64,000 nt of DNA. Source: Leguminivora glycinivorella. Taxonomy: Eukaryota > Arthropoda > Insecta > Lepidoptera > Tortricidae. Where the stretch lies: positions 12,995,141-13,059,140 of the forward strand of contig NC_062975.1 of the NCBI RefSeq assembly GCF_023078275.1. The letters are read 5' to 3'. Shown here in pieces: positions 22,446 through 36,973 of this stretch; the first letter of the stretch is position 1, and each line of letters starts with the position of its first letter. Under the pieces are notes generated by a model. It had not been told where the DNA came from, ran no database searches, and worked only from the letters and a program-made list of their open reading frames with translations. A program made the translations under genes and the position numbers.

Positions 22446-22709
22446 GTAACGTTATATGTATAACAGCCAATGTGGCAGCACCATAAACGTCAGTGACTGT
22501 CAAGCTGAATATGCTGAATACAAAGCTTGTCTATTTATGTATTGTTTTAAACATTACATTTTATTTACTCTCATTTATTGGCTTCGTGCGAAGTGCATGG
22601 AGGGGGTAAGCAAAGCGATCGCAGTGCTTGCGGTGGTCAAAATCGACACTGATTGTGGTTGTCATCTATCAAAACTCATTAAAATATAATACAATGTGTA
22701 ATGTTTGAT

Positions 22710-22845
22710 ATGGGGCATCAATGTTGTTTCGTTGTCAATTGTACAAATAATGGCATAAATAGTCATTGCACGTTCTATGCGTTTCTTAGAGCACACTGGA
22801 AATTGGATCAAAGAACTAAATGGATAGCTACGGTGAAAAGAAAAC
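22710..22845 (+). CDS. First exon of a THAP-domain protein (partial)
   Basis: Translation from ATG 22710 begins MGHQCCFVVNCTNNG and continues through FYAFLRAHWKLDQRTKWIA into a basic VKRKR. It then meets a consensus splice donor, GTAAGT, at 22846. The cysteine pair C-x4-C, the aromatic FYAF and the conserved tryptophan in KW fit the N-terminal half of a THAP zinc finger (C2CH DNA-binding module). The second cysteine and the histidine should lie in the next exon, which I could not find within the window. Exon length is 136 nt, so the intron would be phase 1. THAP proteins include host transcription regulators and P-element transposases, and which this is cannot be told. A fragmentary or dead gene is possible. 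Confidence 0.6.
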
Positions 22846-23659
22846 GTAAGTGACATGTCAAAACAAAACATTATAATAAATTATATTTAAGCTTTGTTTA
22901 CCTAATATTGTCCAATACGCTGTTAGTATTTTTCCTACCGTAAAAGATTACGCTTGAAGATTCAGGCCTAGCCTGGGAATAGGCCCGTGTCGGATATTTC
23001 TGCGGCCGCGGACATGACTAATAGGTACCTACTTACGTTTAGATTTGTTTTACATGGCATGAACGGGACGGAGGTTTAGCGAATACCATATCACTAGCTC
23101 GAAGAACTTGTATGTGTTATTGACTCTTTCTGTAGTCTGGGGTTGGAAGTTTATACCGTGAGTAATGCTTTGGAAACTGATTTTTGGTATTATATCCATG
23201 TCTTTATAATCTATCTACCTAAATTACTCTTGAAATAGTAGCTCTTGTTATTCGATTTATTTAAAATTAACGAAAAATCTTTAAAATATAATGTTTGTTT
23301 ACATGTCATTTTTTGACATTTTCCACTTCAAGTTCACATGGTAGTGAGCGTAATTGTCGTGCACGTAGCCAATAAATAAGATTGACAACTAACGTACAAC
23401 TGGACAATTGCACATTTTAACTGCTTCACTTATTTATTTTTTTGCAAAATATCACTTTCTGCAATTAAATTTCAAAGTTAATTGAGTCGGGCCTAGGTAG
23501 GTTGGCACGGATGGATTTATAGTCCTGCAACTGCAAGGGTTGAGGAAACGTTATAATTTCATCAAAGTTTGACATTTAAAATAAGTAACATTAGCACCAG
23601 CAAGGCTGTCAAAACAGTTGCCAATTTATCTTTGACTGACTGCCAACGTATCTAAGTTA

Positions 23660-23900
23660 ATTCTAATTGACACAAGTTAAATTATATTCTATTGAAAATA
23701 TTTCAGCCTGCGCTACTGCCACTTGCTTGCTTGCTTTGCAACTGTCACCTGGGTGGCCGAGCGGAAACAGGCATCTCCCGCGATTGCGGAGTACGCTGGT
23801 TCGATTCCAGCCTCAGGTACCCTCTGGTGCCTCTGCCTTGGTCACTTTTTCTTTTATATGTGTAATTTATTTCGGTTTTAATTTATCTAAGTTATCTTAT
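23660..23900 (+). mobile_element. tRNA-headed SINE (family C)
   Basis: A lead block, CACAAGTTAAATTATATTC, and a TATTGAAAATATTTCA block precede a tRNA-like head at 23747-23818. The body that follows contains CTTGGTCACTTTTTCTTTTA and AATTTATTTCGGTTTTAAT. Both the lead and the body recur at 62995-63195, so this is a repeat family and not a stand-alone tRNA gene. Confidence 0.65.
23747..23818 (+). tRNA. tRNA-like sequence (SINE head), probably not a functional tRNA
   Basis: The ends ACCTGGG and CTCAGGT pair as a 7-bp acceptor stem with one G-T wobble. GCTGG-TTCGATT-CCAGC is a perfect T arm, and GCCGAGCGGAAACAGGC makes a D arm. The anticodon arm is poor: the stem has a C-C clash and position 33 is not T. 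The body repeat attached to it makes a SINE head the better reading. A Ser/Leu-type ancestor is suggested by GTGGCCGAGCGG. Confidence 0.45.
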
Positions 23901-24785
23901 ATTGTATTGATGTAAATATAAAAATGATCCAACCCTGGTAGAGTTTGTGGTCAAAGAGAAGGCAAACTGACATGTCACCTCGTACATGTTTCCAAAGTTT
24001 TTTTTATGATTTGGCAATACATGTAAGGTAAAATACCCACAGCGGTGACATTTGTCTGAACAAGTGTTGAACCTATTTAGACTGATAGTGATTATTTTTC
24101 TATTTTAATATGTTTTTTGCCTCTTATCTGCTAGTATTATTGAACTAAACATACTGTACTGGATATTCTGACGAGCTGTTTGTAAAAAAATATTCGAACT
24201 AGGTATTAGGTAACGTCAGTACGGATGTAGTAAATAAAGAAGAAGATATATATTTTTTACTGTTAGGCTTTTCATAAATTGTACGTATATAGTTATCTTT
24301 ATTAATTAGGTATCATTGCTTAGAAAAAAAAAGTACCTACCTAGTTTTTTGTACTACCTATACATATCCTTGCGGAGCACTGATGTACCTTTTTCATACA
24401 ATCAACATTGGCCTCCGAATTTTCTCGGGTAAGAGCCTGATTATTACTGAGCATAATAATCCTCTTTGTCATAATAAGTACAAGTTTCTATCCGGCACGT
24501 AGTCCGACATGACATGCGATTAACCACTGATATTGCTTACCCAACCCTCGTTAACCACCCTTTCCTACCCTTATGAGTTACATATGTACATTCAAACAAA
24601 TCAAGTGGTCGGTAATCTGCTAAATTTAGGGCTGACGACAAATCTCTTTGAGTCCGGTTTACGTATCAACTTGTGTAAAGTTGACTTAGTCTTGAAAGTT
24701 ATTGTTTAGAGATAGCTAAATGTGTATGATAATTTTATTCAGATACCGTTAATAACCTAACCACAAAATTAAAATTTTTAAAAAA
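23901..24785. other. Non-coding stretch, nothing recognised
   Basis: AT-rich with short frames. It ends at the left edge of the ACAG-array element. Confidence 0.4.
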
Positions 24786-27455
<2,670 letters not shown>

Positions 27456-28460
27456 GGGGCTACTTTGCACCAAAATTTGCTCCAAACTTTTTACTCATTG
27501 ATTTTTGAGAAAAATTAATATGCAGAAGTATATTTATTCATATATGTATATACAAAAGACCTCCCTGAATTTCAACTGCCATAACATCAGTCCTACATCA
27601 AATGAACTGAACTGAATTTATGTATAAAAAAATAATGTAGTTTAAAGTTTAGAAATCAGTTCTACCCCCTGCTCAATCGAATAACGGCATCCGATAAATC
27701 ATTAAACCTATAAGAAGCTGTAACATTTCAATTACGTACTATAAACTCACTATACCTCAGACCAACTAAAATTAATTATGTCTGGGTGCATCTATCGCTA
27801 TGTGATTCGATTGTTCTGTAATATTTTGTACTTAAATACCAGTATCTTTTGTATGACGCCTGAAAACCAAAAAAGTTTTTTGCTTGTAGTGTAACTTTTG
27901 TATTTGACACTTTTCTGATATGTGTATAAGGATGGATTTGAATGATTCATCTAATCAACCATACATTTTGATTTTTGAGACAATCAAACCATATTTACCT
28001 AAAGGTGGTGTAAAGTTACCCATGGGGGAGCAAAGTAGGCGTTTTACTACCGCAAAACGGGCTTAAAACTAATTTGGCACCATTTTATTAAAATAATGAG
28101 TTAATTTGTTTGATTGTCATAAAAGTCGTGTTGCAATGTTATTTAAATGTCTTACACATATTAATTTTGTAAGTCTTAATTACTAGAGTTTAATCTTGTA
28201 CAAAGCAAAATTGTTATTAAGCAAAAACATTGGTCCTATTTCAGTAAAGTTATAATACATATTCATAAATGAACCTCACTGAACAGTTTTCTGTTTAACA
28301 CTGAATTTGCTCATGAATTATGATTCAAATTTACTTAAAATATAATTATTCAATTTAAGTTCTAAACAAGTTTCACAAATAATTTATTTCTACTTGAATT
28401 GTTCAGAAACTTTTGTTATATTCATTTGTTATTTTATGCATTCTATAAAAATAGTCGAAA
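27456..28460. other. AT-rich DNA, possible intron of the minus-strand candidate gene
   Basis: No repeat ends or exons recognised. If the donor at 28461-28466 is used, this is intron on the minus strand. Confidence 0.35.
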
Positions 28461-28466
28461 ACTTAC

Positions 28467-28496
28467 CAATAAATAAATGATCGGTCCCGGCCCCAT
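28467..28496 (-). CDS. Candidate first coding exon (MGPGPIIYLL), secreted-protein-like
   Basis: On the minus strand the ATG at 28496 lies in a strong start context (GGCCATGG) and encodes MGPGPIIYLL. It then meets a consensus donor, GTAAGT (28466-28461), leaving a phase-0 intron. A short hydrophobic first exon interrupted inside a signal peptide is common for insect cuticle and other secreted proteins. The leader upstream (28497 to about 28625) is GC-rich and CpG-containing, unlike the flanks. No second exon was found at lower coordinates. The product is therefore unknown and the exon itself is an inference. Confidence 0.4.
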
Positions 28497-28980
28497 GGCC
28501 TGGGCTGGCCCTTTAGGCCTCCGCTGTCCCGGCGAGTCCCGCACCACAATACAAAGCCTCCTCGCGCCCGCTTAGCACGACTAATTCGCTCAGGACGCGC
28601 TCTCAAGCGGCCGACTTTTCAAACTAAATTGTGCAAACTCGAAGATGCGCCTCTTATATTACCTCTTACGTTAACGTCGAATACCGCAACGTATTTGGCA
28701 TATAGGTGTGCTCGCGTGTAGGTGTTTTCGGCGGCGGAGCCTTTACGCCGCGTGTGTGTGACAATGACACACACCGCATTAGTGTGCGTGAGTCCGAATC
28801 CTTAGAGGACCCATTTACTCGGTATGCCAACTCGAATTTATATACATCGCGGTATTTTATTGGTGTGCTGAATTGTATGTTGCCTCAACAGTCCGCAATG
28901 TAACTTTCGATAGCAAGTGAATTCGCGCGTCGTCTGAATGAGCCTTGAAAGTGGCACCTAAATCCTATATCAGCACAATT
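28497..28980 (-). promoter_or_regulatory. GC-rich leader and putative promoter of the minus-strand exon
   Basis: This is the most CpG-rich patch of its region, with GCGGCCG, CGGCGGCGG and CGCGTG motifs. On the minus strand an AATATAAGAGG element near 28650-28660 sits about 30 bases before a possible start near 28625. A small palindrome, GTGTGTGACAATGACACAC, lies near 28753-28772. The plus-strand 65-residue frame across it has no recognised domain. Confidence 0.35.
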
Positions 28981-30010
28981 AACATCTGATTTCGTTTTTA
29001 CATTTTAAAGTCCATTAGGTAAAAGGTAGTGAAGTAATGATGACATCATGATGAATGAGAACCTTTCGGACGAGATATGAGATACAACTGCTTGATCCTA
29101 CGGATCGTAGGACCATTTTTTAATCCGGAAGCACGTGCTTCACATTTCTATTACATGGTATGTACTTATATACATGATATGAATAAAAATATGTTGGTCC
29201 CTTAATCGTTGTATATTTATAGTCATCATTAATTGAAAATCACCACTCCGAATCGATCGGCCTTAGAAATAATCAGCTCTTGTGTTAAGTTTATGTTTAA
29301 ATACTTATTATATCCTGTCATGTTGAGTCCGTTTCTTCCAGCCAGTATTTAAGGTTTATCCATTATAAACCGTGGCATTTATTTGTACGCAAAGATTGAT
29401 CATTTAAACTACCTACTTAGTGTTCAAACAAAGTTTTTAAAAGCTGAATAGCTGCTACTGAGTTAGTTCAGGAAGATGCTTCAAAGTTGGCCTATTACGT
29501 CCATTACGCTAATTTTGTGAAAAACTAATTTAATTAAACTACGAGCACTTTTAAACTAAACAATGCTGCTCGTATCTTTAAAAAACATGTTTAAAAAGTA
29601 AAATAATATAGGTACCTAAGTCAAATAAGTATGCTATTAATCCTTTAGCAGTTTTTAACTTCTCGAGAAATACACCAAAGCCAACCACAAAACTTTATCT
29701 CGTTAGGCGGATGTACGGGACGCCAATAAACTTTGGTCAAAACTTCAGTTCTTTTTTTTAAATGCCATACCCGCGCACCGACAATTTTTTCCCATCTCCC
29801 GGTGATATTCGACACAAAATCTAGATCGGAATATTGGAGGTAAAATGTGTCTTACTTTACCTAAAGGGTCCTCAAGATGAAGCCTGAAGACTTGTGTGAA
29901 TGATTAATAATTTACAATAAAACTATTTGGGATCACCCTAATGGAGCGTGACGTCAAATTGATGTCATCGGCCTGAAAATTACGGGCCCTGCTTATTGGA
30001 GTAGTCGGGC
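28981..30010. other. Non-coding stretch, nothing recognised
   Basis: AT-rich. A small palindromic GATCCTACGGATCGTAGGACC lies near 29094-29114. Nothing else was recognised. Confidence 0.35.
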
Positions 30011-30184
30011 GGGATTCATTAAGATGACCATTCACCGAAAAACTCATTAGTACAGTCAGCTGCAGAGAAAAGTAGACCCCCCCGCATACAAATTTATATG
30101 CAAGGGGGTCTACTACCTGCGACCAAAGGTTCGAACCCGCGACCTCCGGATTAAAAGTCGCACGCTCTTACCGCCACCAGCGCT
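30011..30184 (-). repeat. SINE family A fragment carrying a small MITE
   Basis: The minus-strand head GCGGTAAGAGCGTGCGAC and B box GGTTCGAACC are recognisable. The head is split from the ACCGAAAAACTCATTAGTAC body part by an insert at about 30050-30112 that starts TACAGTCAGC. The insert contains the inverted pair TAGACCCCCC and GGGGGTCTA. The MITE is younger than the SINE copy. Confidence 0.65.
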
Positions 30185-30888
30185 TTTTTCGAGTTAGAAA
30201 CCTTATTGCGCTTAAAAGGCAAATCGGGTGTTAGAATTTATAGCAAGAGCCTTAGACATTGACATCTACAAAATATACAAGTAGCACGATTTATGTAATT
30301 TGCGTCTACGTTTAATCTCTTATTTTATCTCAGATTCTAACTTAATATTTGTAGGTATACGAAACGGCCATCAACCTCCTAACTCCACATTAATATAATA
30401 AATAGTTCTATTGAACCACGATTATTTAAACGGATACCTATTTCTGCGGACTGAACTGCGTGTAGCGATGAATAAATTAATATCCTTATTTAGTAGTTTT
30501 GTCCACTTTAGCTCGCTTACCGTTATTATATGCATATAGTGAAAGAAATATGATACAAGTAAATGTTAATATTTTTTCCTGTAACATAACTTTAAGTACC
30601 ACTTTTAATTTATTTGCCAGAATTAATTATACATTATTAGCCAATATACCTACATTACCTACATACATAGATATGTTGTAGATAGTCAAGAGGTAAGAAA
30701 TGTATTACAAATAAGAGTTCTTGTTGATAAAAATAATTATGAACCCCGGTCCTATATGAAACGAGGAGGTCAGGGTCGTCCTTAAATATTTACTCTCCAA
30801 CCCAAATGGGGCTTTTGACTTTGAACTTTTGGATTGAAATGAAAAGTGAATACTGCTTAACTAGGCACTCTTTATTTTACTCATAAAG
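30185..30888. other. Non-coding stretch, nothing recognised
   Basis: AT-rich, with short frames only. Confidence 0.35.
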
Positions 30889-31028
30889 TAAGGTGCATTA
30901 GGGTAATTCCGATAGTCGTCTAATTACGAAAGTCACATAAAAATCACCATTATTTCCATCATATTAAGCTTCCCCTTTCGGAATTATTCGAGCATTTCTG
31001 TCATTCGGAATTACCCTAATGCACCTTA
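30889..31028. mobile_element. MITE, 140 bp
   Basis: It starts TAAGGTGCATTAGGGTAATT and ends AATTACCCTAATGCACCTTA, an inverted repeat of at least 23 bases extending into CCGA/TCGG. The TA ends suggest a Tc1/mariner-type relative. No coding capacity. Confidence 0.8.
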
Positions 31029-31078
31029 CCAGTAAAATAAAAACGTAAACTTACATATACCTACGTATTATTTCAAAC

Positions 31079-31322
31079 TAGCTTTTGCCCGCGGCTTCGC
31101 TCACGTTAAATTCGAAAATTGCGGAATGCTCCATACGAACTAGTAACACCCTCCATTTTGGGAGGTGGGGGTTAAAAAGAGACAAAAAGTAGCCTATATC
31201 ACTCTCCACCCCTTCAGCTGTATTAACTTAAAAATCACGTCAAGTCGTCGTTCTGTTTTGCCGTGAAAGACGGACAAACAAACAGACACACACACTTTCC
31301 CATTTATAATATTAGTATGGAT
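31079..31322 (+). repeat. Dispersed repeat, CGCGGCTTCGCTCGCG family, most complete copy
   Basis: It runs from AGCTTTTGCCCGCGGCTTCG through AAAAAGTAGCCTATATCACT and GCCGTGAAAGACGGACAAAC to TTATAATATTAGTATGGATT. The short inverted pair TGCGGAATGCTCCATACGAA and the GGAGGTGGGGGTTA block match the minus-strand copy at 22195-22445. Non-coding. Confidence 0.75.
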
Positions 31323-33045
31323 TAGTGTTATATCCGTTGTTCCAATTATTACTAAAATTAAGTATTTTTTCTAAAATTAATAATGCACTATCAAAACTTA
31401 ATATATATTTTTTTAAATTTACTGTTCTTTGCTATTTTAATCTGTGACAATCACATTGATTTTTGTTGCAACTTGAACCCTTATGAGGTATTATAAGGAA
31501 ACACGATACGGATAATAAAGGATTTACATTAAATTATTTCGCAGGTCGGGGTTAACAGTGACATAGCGGTATTTGCGAGAATAAAACGGTATTTTAGGGC
31601 ACCTGGAGGGCCAGTAGTTTCGATATATATGGAAAGTTTTTTCCTCATAATCGTTTGGTTCAGTGACCGAGCTAACCGCTATTTTTTTCGAGCATTATGC
31701 AGATGGCGCCTGTGGGTAGAATAAAGTCACAGGTGTGTGTAAAGTGTGTTGTTTTACGTCGTTGTGGTATTTTGGATAGTAGCGTAGCAGAATTCGCGTG
31801 CAGGGGATGTGGTGAGAGATAAACAAACAAGTTTCATTATTGAGCTGCCGCCCGGTGTCATAGTGATGTAATTATTGTACCTTGGAAATTCCCCTCCGGA
31901 TTTGAATGATTATTGAATTTTACTCTGGAGTATTCAGATTTAGATTCAGATTCCTTTATTTTATGATAAAAATTACACTATAAATTTGTTACATGCCAAA
32001 GTGTTAGAGGTTTAATTTATGTCCATAGTATAAACTTCTTATTGTAATCCTGGCCGCCTGGCGAGTACAGATGACATGTCAATATTGATTGACATCGTTG
32101 TTGATTTTCTATATTCCTGTATCTTGTGCTAAATATATTCTGCTATACATTTTATTATAAAGATACATTACAAAGTTATGTTTATCTTCTCATCATGATC
32201 GTCAAAAATTACATTTTAAATTGAAAATAATAAAATGAATAGTGTCTCCCAATAAGCATCGTCATTTACAAAGAGAAATACACAAAGCACAATAAAATTA
32301 ACAAATGAAATAAAATCCGAAGTCACGTACCTAATCAAATACATGATACCTATCACAAATTCAATTCCATGTACTCATTTACAGAGTACGAGGGTTATCT
32401 AACAAGAAGAATCTTATTCTGAAATTTCTGAATCTTATTTGAAGAATTACATGAAGTTACCTATTTTAGTTTTCTTCAATGACTGTTGACAGTTTTCCAG
32501 GAACTATAATCAATCCTTATCTGTAATACTTCTAATAAAAAAGAATTAAACGTTTTCATACAAAATTGTTGCAATAAGTAAGTGTTTTAAGTCATACATA
32601 AATGGCAGTAACGAAGAAAGTGACGCACGCCCTCCTTAAATTTCCACAATTTTGAACGAACTGAACTAAGTAAATATATGTGTAAAACATAATTCAAGTT
32701 ATTACAAACAAGCTTTGAAAGAGGACAGTCTAATTATATTACATATTTACGTACTACTTTTTCGAAGTTATAGAAGAATTTTAAAATTTGGTACGGTACG
32801 CGCACAACACTGGAGCGGCGTTATACGAGTAAGTATTATAGTGACGTAGTGCTTGATAATACTGCATTGATATGCAGCTTCATTTCATTCCCTTATCGCG
32901 ATCGACTTTATGAATAAAAGCGCTTCAAATTGTCACTCGCTGGCTATTGAGCATTCGGTGTGTGATTTCAATAAGAATCGTAATAAAACAAAATTATAAA
33001 CTGAAATAGATACCATACACTAAATAAAAAGCGATCAAGCCCACT
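31323..33045. other. Non-coding stretch, nothing recognised with confidence
   Basis: Includes a GC-richer patch near 31550-31860 with several GTGTGTG and AGCG motifs that could be regulatory. A 'GATTCAGATTCCTTTATTTT' LINE-tail-like block lies near 31947-31966. No exon or gene is supported. Confidence 0.3.
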
Positions 33046-33074
33046 GGTGGCGAAGCCGGGAATCGAACCCTGGT
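33046..33074 (-). repeat. 3' half of a tRNA-like sequence flanking the LINE
   Basis: On the minus strand this reads GACCAGGGTTCGATTCCCGG then CTTCGCCACCAG, the T arm with B box and the acceptor end of a tRNA-like sequence. It directly follows the TTGA-repeat end of the LINE. The other half lies at 38759-38823. Confidence 0.55.
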
Positions 33075-33275
33075 CAATCAATCAATCAATCTTTAAGCGT
33101 TATGGCTCCATCGATGTTGTCGATGATTCCGCCAACGTCAAGGTTTAAGAAGGCACGCGCTTTATGAAGACAATTGGCCGGTGAGCAATCAGCTGGGTAG
33201 ATCAGATGAGGATCGAATGTAGATCTGCCTAAAACAGAACCAGGACAAAACAAACAAATATTATTAGACTATCTA

Positions 33276-36200
33276 CTACAAATACAGGTTATTATTTTTT
33301 ATATATTTACCTAAGACATACACAAAGGGCGAGTTAACTAACGTGAGGAGGAAATCAATGTTAACTGGGCGAGGAAATTTAGGGGGGAGGATATCATATA
33401 GGGGAGTTACAAGACGATTACAATCCCAAAATATGTGATTGAGCGTACCTTCCGCTAGTCCACATTCACACAGAGAGTTGTCTCGTATTCGCATTTTTTT
33501 TAAACGAACCGGAGTGCAAATGTGGCCTAGCCGAAGGCGGATGATAGTAGAAGTAATTTTTTTCGACATAGCCTTCCGTGTACCAGCAAACCACGGTTTA
33601 CAAGGTATATTTGGTTGGATTCTACGATAATGTTTAGCAATTTCTAGTTTGGTAGTTTGCCATCGGGTGTTCCAGGCATCTCGCAAGTGGGACAGAGCTT
33701 GGGCTTTTATGTCGCGAGGGAAGCAACGGTCATGGACGTTATTACCAATTGTTATCGCTTCCTTGGCACAACGGTCTGCTATTTCATTGCCTGTTATTCC
33801 GCTATGGCTTGGGATCCAGGCCAGGGTTACCTGTATATTCTCCATATAACATTTATGAAGCAGGTCTTTGGTTTGAAGACTGATGCTATATCTTGCAAGC
33901 AGCTCAACGAATCAGTTAAAATAATGGTTTTGTTAAGGCGGTGGGAATAAACGTATGAAACAGCTTCCATCAAGGCAACCGCTTCACCAGAGAAAACCGA
34001 ATTACCAGGAGGAAGTTTAAAACTCAGAATAATTTTGTATTTGGGGATCCACACTGCCGAGCCTACAGGGCCGTCGTTATTTATCTTGGACGCGTCTGTA
34101 AAAATAGTCAAGTGGTCTGGAAATTGATTTGCAATTATCTTATTAAAGATACTATCAGCACCGATTTGGTTTTTATAAATGCCTAAGCTATAAATTACAT
34201 TGGGCTGATATATAAGGCTATCGTAACTCGTTTCGAAAAGCGGGTTTATATAATTTTGGAAAATTGGAGCCGGTAAATCTAAATACTTTTTGTAACTGTT
34301 AACCAGTAAAGGAGGCGTTTTACATGACCAGTACTGAGAGGTAGCAACAAGTTCATGTAAAGTTTCTAAGATTGGAAGCAGAGGATGGGACGCTGTTTGA
34401 AGCGTCTTGAACAAAAAACGGTCTGCCAAGAATTGTCTCCGTAAAGAGTAAGGGGGATCCATGCATTCAACCTGAAGGCCGATTGTCGGGGAAGATCTCA
34501 TAGACCCTGTAATTATTCTTAAACATCTTGCTTGTATACAATCTAATCTACTTATTGCTTTCTTGTTACATGGTTCCAGGATAATGCTGCCATAGTCAAA
34601 GTGGCTCCTAATAATTGCATTGTATAAAAGTTTCTGACAATATGGATGAGAACCCCATCTCACACTGGACAAACGACGCATGATATTAATATTCTTTTCT
34701 ACTTTTTGACACAAGTATCGAAGATGACTTACACCCAAAAGCTTTCCATCCAGAATGATGCCCAAAAATTTCACCTCGTTTACAACCCTGACATTTGCTT
34801 CCTCAACTACTATATTAACTTCCGGCACATAACGTTTTCTGGTAAAAATGACCGCATTACTTTTTTCGGCTGATAAGGAAAGGCCATGGTCAGATAGCCA
34901 CGAGCTTAAATAGTAGAGAGCAGAATTCAGTGATTGCTCAGCTTCTGAAAATACCTTAGACGAAGCATAAAGGACAATGTCATCAGCGTACTGTAAAATT
35001 TTGCAGAAACAGTTAACAGAGGTGTCCAGGTCGGAAGTGTAGAGACTATAGAGGAGGGGGCTGAGTACCGACCCCTGAGGCAGACCCTTCCACACTAGAT
35101 TAGCTGCTGACATTTTCCCATTGGCTCGAACAATAATGGAACGACCCATATACATATTACATATAATGTTGATGATCCTCACAGGGATACTCAGATTAAG
35201 CAGTTTCTGCCTGAGTATAGGAAGATCTACATTGTCGTATGCGGCCGTGATATCCAAAAAGGCACCGATAGCGTGCTTGCCCTCAGTAAGCGACAGACGA
35301 ATGTCCGAGGTGAGAACGCTCAGGCTATCTGTAGTACCCATACCCTTTCTGAAACCAAACTGGGTTTTTGATATGATGTTTTTACTTTCTACGATCCACT
35401 CTAATCTATTTTTTACAAGATGTTCCATTATTTTTGCTATTACTGATGATAAGGCAATAGGCCTATATGAATTTGGACTAGCTGGGTCTTTACCAGGTTT
35501 TAGTATTGGTAATATTATCTGGGTTTTCCAGGAGTCTGGGATATTACCTGTTAAAAAAATGTTATTAAGAATGTCTAAAAATGTTTTCTTTGTACATTCA
35601 GAGCTTTGGACCAAAAAGGAGTATGGGATTCCATCACATCCCGGAGTAGAGTCTCTGAGGTGGTCAATCGCGCAGCAAAGCTCAGCAAAAGAAAAAGCCT
35701 CATTCATTTTTTCTGATGGCGCCGCACTAGAGCAGTACCCTCCAATACCATCCTGGCTTGGAACAAAAGGAGGAGCCAACCTAGATATAAAATCTTCAAT
35801 CCAGATAGATTCATTAGAGGTGATATTATTATTGGTTTGAGAGTGCCGAAAAGCTTTAATCATTTTCCATATCAAAGTGGAAGGAGTTCTTGGGGACAGT
35901 GATTCACAAAAGGTACGCCAACCCTGAAATTTCTTTTTATTCAAGAATCTCCTAGTTTTGGCAGAAACATGCTTAAAATTGATATAATTATCCAGGGAAA
36001 GGTCTTGAGCAAAAAGAGACTCCGCTTGTTTACGCTCCTTAACTGCGGCAGAGCATTCAGCATCCCACCAAGCTGGAGATGGAAGTTTGTTGTGAGCAGA
36101 ATTTTTCAAAGGGATAGAGTTATTAGCCGCTGAAAGAACTGCCTCAATGAATGAATTATACCTATCCATGTTATTTGCATGACTTGTGCTGGGAGAATTT

Positions 36201-36973
36201 GCCAAACAGAGGTCCAGCTCAGATCTAAACTTAGACCAATCAGCTCTACATATGCTATATTTAAGAAGTGGGACCTGTGGGGGCGTTGGGGTGATCAGAG
36301 AATGCAGAATTATTAAGATTGGAAGGTGGTCGCTCCCAAAAGAATTAGAACAAACTGTCCATACCAAAGATTGTACCAAGCCAGGTGATGCCATTGTTAG
36401 GTCAGGGACACTTACATTTTGCATAGGCGAGACTCTACGTGTTGGGGTTCCGTCGTTTAAAACGCATAGGTTAACATTGTCCATAAGATCTATTACATAC
36501 CTGGAATTCGCGTCATAATCTACTGATCCCCACAGGGGGTGGTGGCAATTAAAATCACCTAGTATTATAATTGGGGAAGGCAATGACTGCAAAATAGAAT
36601 CAATTTCTTGAATTATATCTCTATTAGGATGTGGGATATATACAGAAATAAATGATAAGTTAAGACAGCGGACTGCCACGATATTGAAATTAGGTGAATG
36701 GGGAGGGAGAATAAGTTGTGAGAAGGTTATATTTCTTTTAATTAAAATAGCACAGCCAGCATGCCCATCATCCCTGTCATCCCTAAGACAGGAGTAGCCT
36801 GTAACCCTAAAGTGGGATCCAGGCGCCAACCAAGTCTCCGAGATGGCAAGGATAGAAGGGCTATGTAAATTAATTAAATTTATAATTTCATGCTTTTTAT
36901 TTTTTATACTTCTAGCATTCCATTGTATCAGGTTGTGTGAGGCCGTTTTGAATGGCTTTATTAATCGAAGCAC
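33276..36973 (-). pseudogene. LINE ORF2: endonuclease, reverse transcriptase, RNase H (one frameshift)
   Basis: The main frame (36973-33827, 1048 codons) starts with an AP-type endonuclease. Its signatures are IQWNARS, AISETWL, GDFNCHHPLWG and GSDHLPI (about residues 1-230). The reverse transcriptase follows, with SYRPIALSS, GFRKGMGTTD, LDITAAYDNV, LPQGSVLSPLLY and the catalytic YADD (about residues 400-700). An RNase H then begins TIFTDASK and includes LTDSLSCLQD. A single frameshift at about 33845 ends this frame. The next frame (to 33276, 189 codons) supplies the rest of RNase H (WIPSHSGITGNEIADR) and a zinc-like CECGLAEGTLNHIFWDC. The start overlaps ORF1 by about 60 bases in another frame, which is normal for these elements. 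Plus-strand frames here are shadows. Confidence 0.9.

Noticed and set aside
23747..23818. A functional tRNA gene
   Set aside because: Acceptor and T arms pair well, but the anticodon arm is defective and the same body repeat recurs at 63110-63195, so it is a SINE head.
35121..35840. 239-codon plus-strand frame across the LINE
   Set aside because: Antisense shadow of the LINE reverse transcriptase region, without a recognisable domain.
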